The position numbers and the translations under genes were made by a program. Below the pieces are notes generated by a model, which worked only from the letters and a program-made list of their open reading frames with translations, did not search any database and was not told where the DNA came from. Positions 10,834 through 19,314 of a stretch of 64,000 nucleotides of DNA are shown one piece after another; the first letter of the stretch is position 1; every line of letters starts with the position of its first letter. Source of the stretch: CAVTHK01 sp964552235 (GTDB lineage: Bacteria > Spirochaetota > Spirochaetia > SZUA-6 > CAVTHK01); NCBI GenBank assembly GCA_964552235.1, contig CAZKGO010000001.1, positions 59,490 to 123,489 of the forward strand. The letters are read 5' to 3'.

Positions 10834-13173
10834 TCAGAAGATCTTCGCCACGACCTCGTCCATCGTCTCGACGGGGTGGAAGCGCAGGCCCTTGCGGACG
10901 TGCTCGGGGATCTCATCGAGGTCCTTCTCATTGCCCCTGGGGATGAGGATGTCGCGGATGCGGTTGCGCTTGGCCGCGATGGTCTTTTCCTTGAGGCCGC
11001 CGATCGGCAGCACCCGTCCGACCAGCGAAAGCTCGCCGGTCATGGCGACGTTGGCCCGGATCCGCCGGCCCGTGGCCAGCGACAGCAGGGCCGCCGCCAT
11101 CGTGATGCCCGCAGACGGGCCGTCCTTGGGCGTCGCGCCGGCGGGGATGTGCAGGTGTATCTGGTGCGACTCGAAGAACTTCGCGTCGACCTTCCAGGCG
11201 CCGGCGGCCTGGCGCACCCAGGTGTAGGCGATGCTGGCGCTCTCCTGCATCACTTCGCCCATCTGGCCCGTGATCTTGAAGCCTTCTTTGCCGGGGTTGG
11301 CCACCGCCTCGATCGTGAGTGTGGCGCCGCCGAGCTGGGTCCAGGCCAGCCCCACGGCCATGCCCGGCTTGAGGGCGGGCAGGTGCTCCAGGTCCTCGGC
11401 GAAGACTGGTTTGCCCAGGTACCCGGCGAGGTCCTTGGCGTCGATCCGCAGGGGCGGCTTCACCTCCCCGAGGACGCTCTGCTTGGCCACCTTGCGGTGG
11501 ATCTTGTCGAGGGATTTCTCGTAGTTGCGCAGGCCCGACTCGCGGGCGTAGTCGCGGGCGATGGCCGACAGGGCTCGCTGCGTGTAGACGACGGCTCCCC
11601 TGGAAAGTCCCGCCCGCTCGAGGCTGCGCGGGATCAGGTAGCGCCTCGCGATGGCGATTTTCTCCCCCTCGATGTAGCCCGAGAGGCGGATGGTCTCCAT
11701 GCGGTCCAGCAGCGGCGCCGGAATGCTGTCGGAGGTGTTGGCCGTGGTGATGAACAGGATCTGGGACACGTCAAAGGGCAGGTCGAGGTAGTGGTCCCGA
11801 AAGGCCACGTTCTGCTCGGGGTCGAGCACTTCGAGCAGCGCCGAAGACGGGTCGCCCTGGAACGAGGCCCCGAGCTTGTCGATCTCGTCGATCATGAAGA
11901 CCGGATCCTTGGTCTTCACGATCCTGAGGCCCTGGATGATCTTGCCCGGCATCGCCCCGACGTAGGTGCGGCGATGGCCCTTGATCTCGGCTTCGTCGCG
12001 CATGCCGCCCACGGAGAAACGGAAGAACTGCTTGCCGAGGGCGCGGGCGATCGACTTGCCGACCGACGTCTTGCCCACGCCGGGAGGGCCGACGAGGCAG
12101 AGGATCGAGCCCTTGGTGTCGCGCCGCAGCTTGCGCACCGCTATGAACTCCAGGATGCGCTCCTTGACGTCCTCCAGCCCGTAGTGATCGGCGTCGAGGA
12201 CCCGTCGCGCGTGCTGCATGTCGATATCCCGAGGGGCCGGATCATTCCAGGGCAGCGACACGATCGTTTCCAGGTAGTTGCGCGTGACGATGAACTCCGA
12301 GGAGTTGGGGTCCATGAGCGAGAACTTTTCCAGCTCCTGCGCCACGGGCTCCCTGATCTCGCCCTGGAGATCCAGCCGCTCGAAGGCCGCCTTGAGCCGC
12401 TCGTACTCCTGGCTCTTGGCATCGGTCGGCAGGCCGAGCTCCTGCTTGATCGCCTTCATCTGCTCCTTGAGAAAGAACTCGCGCTGGCTCTTGGAGATCT
12501 TCTCGTTGATCTGCTCCTGGATCTTCTTCTGGATCCGCAGCAGCTCCTGTTCCTTGTGGATGAGGATGAGGGCCCTCTCCATGCGCTTGTGCACGTCCAC
12601 CATTTCGAGCATCTCCTGCTGCTCGGAGCGCTGGACGTTGAGGATGCTGGCCACGAAGTCGGCGATCTTGCCGGGATGGTCGATGTTGACCATGCTCACC
12701 CGCATCTCCTCGGTGAACAGCGGGTTGTTCTCGGAGATCTTGCGCATCTCGGCGACGAGGGCGCGGGTGAGCGCCTTGACCTCGAGCGAGTCGAGGTTCT
12801 CGTCCTCCAGGTACTCCACGCCGGCCGCGAGGGGGGCGGCGTCCGACAGGAACTTCATGACGCGGAAGCGCTTGACGGTCTGGATGAAGATGTTGATCCC
12901 GCCGTCGGGCAGGTTGATCTTGCGGACGATCTTGGCCGCCGTGCCCACGAGGTACAGGTCGTTGGGAGCGGGCTTGCGGTTTTCCTCGTCCTTGGTGAGC
13001 AGCAGCCCGACGTAGCCGGTGCCCGACAGGGCGGTCTCGGCGGTCTTGACGTCGTCGGGGTCGTTGAGGAGGAACGGGGTAAAGATGCCGGGAAAGATCG
13101 GCCGCCCGGTCAGGGTGATGATGTGCAGCTTGATGGGCAATATCTGGTCTGCCGGTACGATCTGTGTGGACAT
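10834..13173 (-). CDS. lon: ATP-dependent protease Lon
   Basis: A 779-residue AAA+ serine protease that degrades misfolded and regulatory proteins in the cytoplasm. It has an N-terminal LON substrate-binding domain (residues ~10-205) and a coiled-coil helical region rich in KEQELLRIQKK-type sequence (~205-310). The AAA+ module has Walker A GPPGVGKT at 362-369 and Walker B FMIDEIDK. The C-terminal protease has the dyad Ser687 (PKDGPSAG) and Lys730 (GGLKEK). The length equals E. coli Lon. A TATATT sequence 18-23 bp upstream of the ATG could be a -10 box, but no -35 is evident. No CIRCE-type heat-shock operator is seen. Confidence 0.97.
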   Translation of the reverse strand: MSTQIVPADQILPIKLHIITLTGRPIFPGIFTPFLLNDPDDVKTAETALSGTGYVGLLLTKDEENRKPAPNDLYLVGTAAKIVRKINLPDGGINIFIQTVKRFRVMKFLSDAAPLAAGVEYLEDENLDSLEVKALTRALVAEMRKISENNPLFTEEMRVSMVNIDHPGKIADFVASILNVQRSEQQEMLEMVDVHKRMERALILIHKEQELLRIQKKIQEQINEKISKSQREFFLKEQMKAIKQELGLPTDAKSQEYERLKAAFERLDLQGEIREPVAQELEKFSLMDPNSSEFIVTRNYLETIVSLPWNDPAPRDIDMQHARRVLDADHYGLEDVKERILEFIAVRKLRRDTKGSILCLVGPPGVGKTSVGKSIARALGKQFFRFSVGGMRDEAEIKGHRRTYVGAMPGKIIQGLRIVKTKDPVFMIDEIDKLGASFQGDPSSALLEVLDPEQNVAFRDHYLDLPFDVSQILFITTANTSDSIPAPLLDRMETIRLSGYIEGEKIAIARRYLIPRSLERAGLSRGAVVYTQRALSAIARDYARESGLRNYEKSLDKIHRKVAKQSVLGEVKPPLRIDAKDLAGYLGKPVFAEDLEHLPALKPGMAVGLAWTQLGGATLTIEAVANPGKEGFKITGQMGEVMQESASIAYTWVRQAAGAWKVDAKFFESHQIHLHIPAGATPKDGPSAGITMAAALLSLATGRRIRANVAMTGELSLVGRVLPIGGLKEKTIAAKRNRIRDILIPRGNEKDLDEIPEHVRKGLRFHPVETMDEVVAKIF

Positions 13174-13308
13174 GGTCCCCCTCCAGGCGCAATATACTGC
13201 GGCCCCTGCCGCCCGCGGCGGCCGCTCGCGCCCCTGGTGCTGTAATACTCACGGCGGGTGCCTCCGGGCAAGTGCGGCGCCGGCGCCCCGTGACGCCCCG
13301 CCCTCGCT

Positions 13309-13338
13309 TTGACAAAGCTCCGGACGATGTGGTTCAAT
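13309..13338 (+). promoter_or_regulatory. promoter of recO operon
   Basis: TTGACA (13309-13314) and TTCAAT (13333-13338) are separated by 18 bp. Only 7 nt separate the -10 box from the GTG start of recO, which predicts a leaderless mRNA for the recO-thpR-pdp-recJ-M23 chain. Confidence 0.6.
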
Positions 13339-13345
13339 CGCAGAG

Positions 13346-14125
13346 GTGTTTCGCCACTCGCTCACCCAGGCGATCGTCCTCCAGAGCCGGCAGTTCGGCG
13401 AAGCTAACAAGTCGGTGACGCTCTTCACGCCGGCCGACGGGCTGGTGACGGCGATCGCCCACGGCGCCAAGAAGATGGCCAGCCGTCTGCGCAGCACCAC
13501 CGAGGTGTTCTGCCTCAGCCGCGTGTTCCTCTACCAGGACCCGGTCCGCCGCACGTACAAGATCACCGACATGGAAGGCCTGCGGCTGTTCGCCGGCATC
13601 AGGGCCAGCCTGGACCGCTACTACGCCGCGTCGCTGTGGGCGGAGCTGATCCTCAAGTCGTTCGCGGGAGGCGACAGCGCTGCACCGCTGTTCGGCCTGC
13701 TGCGGGAGAGCCTCTCGCTGTGCGAAGAGGCGTCGCCGCGGACCGTGGGCTGCCTGTCCCTCCAGTTCCTCTGGCGCTACCTGGTCCTGACCGGGCACGC
13801 GCCCGATCTCGAACGCTGCGGGGAGTGCGGTCGACCCGTCGCTATCGATGAGCCGCTCGCCCTCGAGGCGGCAGAGGGGGCGACCTTCTGCGCCTCCTGC
13901 GCAGGGCCGGCTGCGGCGGTGGTGCCTGCAGCCGCGCGCCGCTACCTCGCACACACGGCCGAGCTGCCGCTGGCCGACGCGCTGCGGGTGCGGCTGGAGC
14001 CCGCGTGCGAGCGCTCGCTGCGGGCGCTGCTCCTCGGATTGGTGCAGGGCGTGCTCGAACTGCCGCTCGCCTCCCCCGCGGTGGAGGCCACGTCGGGCGC
14101 CCGGGCGGGCCGGAGGGGGGCGTGA
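13346..14125 (+). CDS. recO: DNA repair protein RecO
   Basis: A 259-residue recombination mediator that helps load RecA onto SSB-coated single-stranded DNA. The N-terminal OB-fold is recognisable from QAIVLQSRQFGEANKSV and ADGLVTAIAHGAKK. The alpha-helical middle and a zinc-binding pair CGEC...CASC (~residues 157-193) follow. The chosen start is GTG at 13346, directly after a promoter, with no clear SD. Its stop overlaps the GTG of thpR (GTGA). It is the first gene of a five-gene coupled operon. Confidence 0.9.
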   Translation: MFRHSLTQAIVLQSRQFGEANKSVTLFTPADGLVTAIAHGAKKMASRLRSTTEVFCLSRVFLYQDPVRRTYKITDMEGLRLFAGIRASLDRYYAASLWAELILKSFAGGDSAAPLFGLLRESLSLCEEASPRTVGCLSLQFLWRYLVLTGHAPDLERCGECGRPVAIDEPLALEAAEGATFCASCAGPAAAVVPAAARRYLAHTAELPLADALRVRLEPACERSLRALLLGLVQGVLELPLASPAVEATSGARAGRRGA

Positions 14126-14670
14126 GGCTGTTCGCCGGGCTGCCGCTGCCGCAGCAGACCGCCCTCGCGGTCGAGCGATGGACCGCCGACAGCCGCAGAC
14201 GCTTTCCCCGGCTGGCGTGGGTGGCCGCCTCGCTGCTGCACATATCGCTGCACTTCTTCGGCGAGGTGGGCGACGAGCAGGCCCAGGCCCTGATCGAGGA
14301 CCTGGGCGGGATGCAAGGGGCGCCGGTCAAGGCGCGCACCGGTCTGCTCGGCCGTTTCCCGCCGGGCCCGGGCGCCCCCGCGCGGGTGCTCTACCTGGCA
14401 CTGGAGCAGGGGGCCGCGGGGGTCTGCGCGCTTCAGGCGCGCTACGCGTCCCGCATCGCGAGGCTCGGCTACCAGCCGGAGGGGCGGCCGTTCGTGCCCC
14501 ACGTGACGCTGGCCCGCGTGCGCAGGCCGCAGCCCGGCCTCGAGAGCCTCTGCGGGGGGCCGCAGCTGGACTTTGTCTTGGATCGGCTGGTGCTCTACCA
14601 ATCGGTCCTGAGGGCCGGGGGCCCCGAGTACCGGCCGCTGCGCACCGTGGCGCTGGAGGCTTCGCAGTGA
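14122..14670 (+). CDS. thpR: RNA 2',3'-cyclic phosphodiesterase (LigT/ThpR family)
   Basis: A 182-residue 2H phosphoesterase, a family that opens 2',3'-cyclic phosphates and can ligate tRNA halves in vitro. The two catalytic HxS/T motifs are His40 (HISL) and His127 (HVTL), with the usual spacing. The first motif has Ser where Thr is commoner, which is tolerated in the family. The GTG start at 14122 is chosen because it overlaps the recO stop and yields the conserved N-terminus RLFAGLPLP. Its own stop overlaps the GTG of the next gene in the same way. Confidence 0.9.
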   Translation: MRLFAGLPLPQQTALAVERWTADSRRRFPRLAWVAASLLHISLHFFGEVGDEQAQALIEDLGGMQGAPVKARTGLLGRFPPGPGAPARVLYLALEQGAAGVCALQARYASRIARLGYQPEGRPFVPHVTLARVRRPQPGLESLCGGPQLDFVLDRLVLYQSVLRAGGPEYRPLRTVALEASQ

Positions 14671-15968
14671 GGGCGGTCGACCTGATCCGCCGCAAGCGCG
14701 ACGGCGGCGCGCTCAGCGAAGCGGAAGTGCGCTTTTTCATCGAGGGGTACGTGCGCGGGGACATCCCCGACTACCAGGCGTCGGCGCTGCTCATGGCGGT
14801 GCTGTTCCGCGGCATGAGCGCGGCGGAGACCGGGTACCTCACCCGGGCGATGATCGACTCGGGAGAGGTGATCGACCTCTCCGATCTCGAGGGGCCCCTC
14901 ATCGACAAGCATTCCACCGGAGGGGTGGGTGACAAGGTCTCGCTCGTGCTGGCCCCGCTGGCCGCCGCCTGCGGCCTCAAGGTTCCCATGATGAGCGGCC
15001 GGTCGCTGGGGCACACCGGCGGCACCCTGGACAAGCTGGAGGCGATTCCCGGCTACCGGACGGACCTGTCGGTCGACCGGTTCCGCCGGTGCCTGAGGGA
15101 GGCGGGCTTTGCCATGATCGGGCAGAGCGAGCGGATCGTGCCCGCCGATCGCAAGATGTACGCGCTGCGCGACGTGACGGCGACGGTGGAGTCGATCCCG
15201 CTGATCACCGCCAGCATCCTCTCCAAGAAGTTCGCCGAAGGCGCCCAGGGGCTCGTCTTCGACGTCAAGACGGGCGCCGGAGCCTTTATGCGCTCGCTCG
15301 CCGAAGCCGAGGCGCTGGCGGCGAGCCTCCACGCCGCGGGCACGGCCCTCGGCCGGAGGGTGGCCGCCGTGATCACGTCGATGGAGCAGCCGCTGGGAAG
15401 GACGGCGGGGAACCTGCTGGAGGTCCGGGAGGCGGTCGAGGCGCTCGAGGGCGGCGGCCCGCAGGACCTCAGGACGGTCACAGTCAGGCTCGCGGGCCAC
15501 ATGCTGAGGCTCGGCGGCCTGTGCGGGAGCGTCGAGGAGGGCGAAGGGCGGGCCAGGCGCGCGCTGGACGACGGCAGCGCGCGGGAGGCCTTTGCGCTCA
15601 ACGTGCGCCTGCAGGGCGGCGACCTCGAGGCCGCGCTCGACCCCGCCAGGCGCGCGCCCGTGGTCGAGACGCTTCCGGCGCCCGGCGACGGCTTTGTCTC
15701 GCGCCTGGACGCCTTTGCGGTGGGCATGGCGACGGTGGCCCTGGGGGCCGGCCGCTCGCGGCAGGGGGACCCGGTCTTCGCCGACGTCGGCGTGGTAATG
15801 CACCGCAAGGTCGGCGAGCGGGTCCGCAGGGGGGAGCCGCTTGCCGAGGTTCACGGGCGCACCCGCGACGCCGTCGCCTCGGCCCTCGCCGGGCTTCGCT
15901 GCGCCTACGCGATCGGGGAGGCAGCGGCGTCCCCGCCTCCGCTGCTGCTGAGAGAGATCGGGGACTGA
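14667..15968 (+). CDS. pdp: pyrimidine-nucleoside / thymidine phosphorylase
   Basis: A 433-residue salvage enzyme that splits uridine, thymidine or deoxyuridine with phosphate into base and (deoxy)ribose-1-phosphate. The family signature SGRSLGHTGGTLDKLE is intact. The phosphate site KHSTGGVGDKVSL and the C-terminal domain (FADVGVVMHRKVGERV) are also present. The start is GTG at 14667, overlapping the thpR stop. Whether it is specific for thymidine (DeoA) or broad (Pdp) cannot be decided here. Placing nucleoside salvage inside a DNA-repair operon may be convenience rather than function. Confidence 0.94.
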   Translation: MRAVDLIRRKRDGGALSEAEVRFFIEGYVRGDIPDYQASALLMAVLFRGMSAAETGYLTRAMIDSGEVIDLSDLEGPLIDKHSTGGVGDKVSLVLAPLAAACGLKVPMMSGRSLGHTGGTLDKLEAIPGYRTDLSVDRFRRCLREAGFAMIGQSERIVPADRKMYALRDVTATVESIPLITASILSKKFAEGAQGLVFDVKTGAGAFMRSLAEAEALAASLHAAGTALGRRVAAVITSMEQPLGRTAGNLLEVREAVEALEGGGPQDLRTVTVRLAGHMLRLGGLCGSVEEGEGRARRALDDGSAREAFALNVRLQGGDLEAALDPARRAPVVETLPAPGDGFVSRLDAFAVGMATVALGAGRSRQGDPVFADVGVVMHRKVGERVRRGEPLAEVHGRTRDAVASALAGLRCAYAIGEAAASPPPLLLREIGD

Positions 15969-18067
15969 TGCGCTGGGACAAGCAGGCCGTGGACCCCACC
16001 GAGGTGCGCGAGGTGGCCTCGCGTCACGGCATCGACCTGATCAGCGCCACGGTGCTGCTGCGCCGGGGAATCACCGACGCCGCCGAGATCCGCCGGGTGC
16101 TCGAGGCCGATCCGCGCCTCCTGCACAACCCCTTTGCCTTTGTGGAGATGGAGGAAGCGGTCGACCGCATCAACGAGGCGATCGACGGGGGCGAGAAGAT
16201 CTTTGTCTTCGGTGACCGCGACGTCGACGGTATCACCTCGACGGCTCTCCTGGTCGAGAGCCTGGCCGAGCTCGGCGCCCGGGTCGAGTGGGGGGTCCCG
16301 CTCGGCGACGACTCCTACGGGCTGCGCGCCGAGACCATCGAGGCGGTGCGCCGCAGCGGCGCCTCGCTGCTGATCACCGTCGACTGCGGGGTCTCGAGCA
16401 TCGCCGAGATCGGGGCTGCGGCCGAGGCCGGCATCGACACGATCGTGGTCGATCACCACCTTCCCCACGGCCAGGTGCCCGCGGTGTACGCCATGCTCAA
16501 TCCCCGCGTCGAGGACTCGGGCTACCCCTTCGAGCACCTGTCCGCCTGCGCCGTTGCGGCCAAGCTGGCCTGGGCGCTGCAGCTGTCGCGCAAGGACCTC
16601 TACGGCCGGCCGGTGGTGCTGATGAACGTGCGGCCGCTCAACGAGGCGTACGAGGTCGAGGCTGTGCGCCTGGTCAACCTGCTCGAGCAGGAGCGCCTGC
16701 GCGAGAGCCACGTGCCGGGCATCGCCAGCCCCGAAGCCAGTCGTCTCGCCGCCTTCGCCTCGGGCTGCGAGCTCGTGGTCTACGACAAGGAGCAGGTGGG
16801 CAGGCATCTGGCCCGCTGCTTCGGCCGTCCCGTGGACCTCGAGGCCGCCACCGACCTGGCCCCCCTGGTGGCCGAGCAGTCGCCCGAGCTGGCGGGCAGG
16901 AGCCTGCTGCGGATCAAGGAGGCGAGGCCTTCGGCCGCCGGGACGGCGGAGATCGACGTGCTGCGCGACCTCTTTGTCGAGACCGCGTGGCGGAGCCTGG
17001 GGCTGCTCGAGGAGCTGGACCGGCGCCTCGACCTGGTGACGCTCTCGACTCTGGCGGACAACATGCCGCTGCGGGACGAGAACCGGGTGCTGGTCAAGCG
17101 CGGGCTCGAGCGGCTTTCGGCCACGCGGCGGGTCGGCCTCCGGGAGCTGCTCCTGCAGAAGGGGCTGCACGGCGCCCGCCTCGACGCCAAGGCGGTGATG
17201 TGGCAGCTCACCCCGCTGATCAACGCCTCGGGCCGCATGGGCTGCCCGGATCGCGCGGTCCGGCTGCTTCTCGCCGCCGACCAGGCCGAGGCGGTGGAGC
17301 TCGCCCGATCCCTCGAGCGGCTCAACGAGCAGCGCAAGGGGCTCGAGGAGCGGGTCTGGGAGCAGGTGCTGTCGCAGGCCCGCGAGAGCCATCGCAGGGC
17401 CGACGGCCGGTTCGTGATGGTGGCCGATCCCGCCGTAAGCCGCGGGGTGACCGGCATACTGGCGGCGCGCGTCGCGCGGCATTTCCGGGCGCCCGCCCTC
17501 GTGGCGGCCCGCCTCGGCGAGCGGATCGTGGCGTCGCTGCGCGGCAACCGGCGAGTCCACCTCAAGGCCTTCCTCGACCGGTTCGCCGACCTGTTCACCG
17601 ACTACGGCGGCCACGACTTTGCGGCCGGCTTCAACATGCCCGCGGCCAACCTCGCGGAGTTCGAGCGGCGGTTCTACGAGACCGCGCTCGGGATGGAGGT
17701 CGAGGAGGCCGCCGAGGACGTGGTCCGGGTGGACGCCGAGATCCCCCACCGCTACCTGACGCCGGAGCTGTTCCGGGTCGCCGAGCGGTTCGAGCCCTAC
17801 GGCGAGGCGAACCCGCCGCTGGTGTTCCTCACCCGGCGGCTGCGCGTGGTGCAGTGCGAGGCTGTCGGGCGCAAGGGCGCGTCGCACGCGCGGCTGCTGC
17901 TGGCCAGCGACCAGCACAAGTGGCCGGCGATCTGGTGGGAAGCCGCCGACAGGCTCGGCAAGGAGCTGGTGCCCGACGCGTTGCTGGACGTAGTGTACCG
18001 CCTGTCGCGCAACGAGTGGCGCGGCCACCAGAGGCTGCAGCTGACGATTCTGGACGTGAGACGATGA
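15968..18067 (+). CDS. recJ: single-stranded-DNA exonuclease RecJ
   Basis: A 699-residue 5'-3' ssDNA exonuclease acting with RecQ/RecFOR in recombinational repair. The DHH phosphoesterase core has the D-x-D motif at Asp85/Asp87 (RDVDGIT) and the DHH triplet at 162-164. A DHHA1 domain (NASGRMG; later GGHDFAAGFN) and a C-terminal OB-like region follow. It is about 120 residues longer than E. coli RecJ because of an insertion of roughly 200 residues between the DHH and DHHA1 modules. The ATG overlaps the previous stop by one base (TGATG). Being co-transcribed with recO supports a repair role. Confidence 0.93.
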   Translation: MRWDKQAVDPTEVREVASRHGIDLISATVLLRRGITDAAEIRRVLEADPRLLHNPFAFVEMEEAVDRINEAIDGGEKIFVFGDRDVDGITSTALLVESLAELGARVEWGVPLGDDSYGLRAETIEAVRRSGASLLITVDCGVSSIAEIGAAAEAGIDTIVVDHHLPHGQVPAVYAMLNPRVEDSGYPFEHLSACAVAAKLAWALQLSRKDLYGRPVVLMNVRPLNEAYEVEAVRLVNLLEQERLRESHVPGIASPEASRLAAFASGCELVVYDKEQVGRHLARCFGRPVDLEAATDLAPLVAEQSPELAGRSLLRIKEARPSAAGTAEIDVLRDLFVETAWRSLGLLEELDRRLDLVTLSTLADNMPLRDENRVLVKRGLERLSATRRVGLRELLLQKGLHGARLDAKAVMWQLTPLINASGRMGCPDRAVRLLLAADQAEAVELARSLERLNEQRKGLEERVWEQVLSQARESHRRADGRFVMVADPAVSRGVTGILAARVARHFRAPALVAARLGERIVASLRGNRRVHLKAFLDRFADLFTDYGGHDFAAGFNMPAANLAEFERRFYETALGMEVEEAAEDVVRVDAEIPHRYLTPELFRVAERFEPYGEANPPLVFLTRRLRVVQCEAVGRKGASHARLLLASDQHKWPAIWWEAADRLGKELVPDALLDVVYRLSRNEWRGHQRLQLTILDVRR

Positions 18068-19011
18068 AAGCGATTCTCGCTGCGGCTGCTCTGGCGGCCG
18101 CGTTGTCCGCCGCCCACGCCATCGACGTGGCCGACTCGATCGCGCCGGGGAGCCCGCTCATCGGCACCCTCGAGGGCGAGTCGGAACGGTCGCTGCTGCT
18201 GGCGCCGGTCGAGCTGCGCGCGCGTGAGGGAGGGCACGTCGTGGCGGACAGCCGGCTGTTCCGGATCCGGGGCCTGCGATACGGCTTCCTCCTGGGCGTG
18301 CCTCCGGGCCTTCCCCCGGGATCGTACGTGGTGCGTTCGGCCGGCGAGGAGGCCCCGGTGCAGGTGGTTCCGCGCGCTTTCCGCCTCGAGAAGATCAGGC
18401 TCGACGCCATGCTGAGCGATCTCGTGACCAGGGTCGACCCGGTCAAGGAGGCGGAGAACCTCGAGCTCGAGCGGCTGCTCTCGGGCTTCGACGTGGAGGC
18501 CCTGTGGCACTTCGGGGACTTCGTTCTGCCGGTCGCCGACACCCGCAGGACCTCGCTGTACGGCGACGAGCGGGAGTACCTGCTCGCCGACGGCGGCGTC
18601 CTCGTCGGGATGCACCGCGGCGTGGACCTGGCGCACCCCGCCGGCACTCCCGTGGTCGCGGCGGCTGCCGGGCGAGTGGCGATGGCGAAGGCCCGCGTCA
18701 TGAGCGGCAACACCGTGGTGATCGAGCACCTGCCGGGGCTCTATTCGCTGTACTTCCACCTTGCCGACCTCGACGTCTCGGTCGGAGACCGGGTCAAGAC
18801 CGGCGACCGCATCGGCACGGTCGGAGCCACGGGCCTGGCGACCGGGCCTCACCTCCACTGGGAGGTTCGCGTCTCGAGGATCGCCGTCGACCCGCAGACG
18901 CTGCTGGCGGGCACGGCTGCGGACGGCGTCGAGGCGCGGGGCGGGCAGGTTGACACGGCCGGTCTCGGGGCTATAATGGCTGCCACTGCAGCAAGCGAGG
19001 AAGGGAGGTGA
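18064..19011 (+). CDS. secreted M23-family peptidoglycan endopeptidase
   Basis: A 315-residue protein with a cleavable signal peptide (MKAILAAAALAAALSAAHA). A beta-rich N-terminal part (~20-120) and a linker with a short acidic helix precede a LytM/M23 zinc peptidase domain (~165-290). The zinc ligands are His184 and Asp188 (HRGVD) and His265 of the HLH motif (His263/His265). It should cut peptide cross-bridges in the cell wall in the periplasm. It overlaps recJ as ATGA. The last ~20 codons also contain the rpsU promoter, and its stop codon lies inside the rpsU ribosome-binding site. Confidence 0.93.
   Translation: MKAILAAAALAAALSAAHAIDVADSIAPGSPLIGTLEGESERSLLLAPVELRAREGGHVVADSRLFRIRGLRYGFLLGVPPGLPPGSYVVRSAGEEAPVQVVPRAFRLEKIRLDAMLSDLVTRVDPVKEAENLELERLLSGFDVEALWHFGDFVLPVADTRRTSLYGDEREYLLADGGVLVGMHRGVDLAHPAGTPVVAAAAGRVAMAKARVMSGNTVVIEHLPGLYSLYFHLADLDVSVGDRVKTGDRIGTVGATGLATGPHLHWEVRVSRIAVDPQTLLAGTAADGVEARGGQVDTAGLGAIMAATAASEEGR
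18950..18977 (+). promoter_or_regulatory. perfect-consensus sigma-70 promoter of rpsU
   Basis: TTGACA (18950-18955) and TATAAT (18972-18977) match the consensus at all twelve positions, with a 16-bp spacer. The site lies within the 3' end of the M23 peptidase gene. The predicted start near 18984 gives a ~34-nt leader to rpsU. Confidence 0.85.
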
Positions 19012-19020
19012 TGCGCAATC
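19003..19020 (+). promoter_or_regulatory. strong RBS and non-canonical AUC start of rpsU
   Basis: GGGAGGTGA (19003-19011) is complementary to the 16S 3' end. Nine bases separate GGAGG from ATC at 19018-19020, which occupies the exact position of the initiator Met of S21. The in-frame codons upstream are GCA, TGC and then TGA, so no standard start is available. The ATG at 19011 is out of frame and closes after nine codons. Confidence 0.75.
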
Positions 19021-19233
19021 GCCTACATCGAAGTCGGTGAAGACGAGGCGCTCGAGAGGGCGCTGAAGCGCTTCAAACGGCAGGTCGAGAAAGAAGGCAT
19101 CATCCGCGAGTGGAAGAAGCGGGAGTTCTACGAGAAGCCCTCGGCCCTGAAGAACCGCAAAAAGAAGGCCCTGGAGCGCAAGATCCTGAAGAAGCTCCGC
19201 AAGATGACCACGCACCGCAGGCCGGGCCGCTGA
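19018..19233 (+). CDS. rpsU: 30S ribosomal protein S21
   Basis: A 71-residue small-subunit protein that helps base-pair 16S rRNA with mRNA during initiation. The sequence is typical: AYIEVGEDEALERALKRF, then KEGIIREWKKREFYEKPS and a lysine/arginine-rich tail. The AYIEV start normally follows Met, but here the codon is ATC. The frame has an upstream stop at 19009-19011 and no ATG, GTG or TTG before the conserved core, so either AUC is used for initiation or the base is a sequencing error (ATG to ATC). The gene has its own consensus promoter and an optimal SD. Confidence 0.92.
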   Translation: MAYIEVGEDEALERALKRFKRQVEKEGIIREWKKREFYEKPSALKNRKKKALERKILKKLRKMTTHRRPGR

Positions 19234-19255
19234 CGCCGGGTTACGGGTTACGGAA

Positions 19256-19293
19256 GCGGGCCCGATCGCCGCAGCGCCGGCGGCCGGGCCCGC
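19256..19293. terminator. GC-rich hairpin between convergent genes
   Basis: GCGGGCCCG (19256-19264) and CGGGCCCGC (19285-19293) form a 9-bp perfect stem. The 20-nt loop can itself pair (GCCG/CGGC). It sits between the ends of rpsU and the acyl-CoA synthetase gene. No T-run follows on either strand, so termination efficiency is uncertain. Confidence 0.5.
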
Positions 19294-19314
19294 CGCATGT
19301 CCGGGGCGGTGCTC

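Noticed and set aside
10876..13245. 789-codon plus-strand ORF
   Set aside because: Antisense shadow of lon.
13174..13345. CIRCE or other heat-shock operator upstream of lon
   Set aside because: No TTAGCACTC-N9-GAGTGCTAA-like repeat is found in the lon-recO interval.
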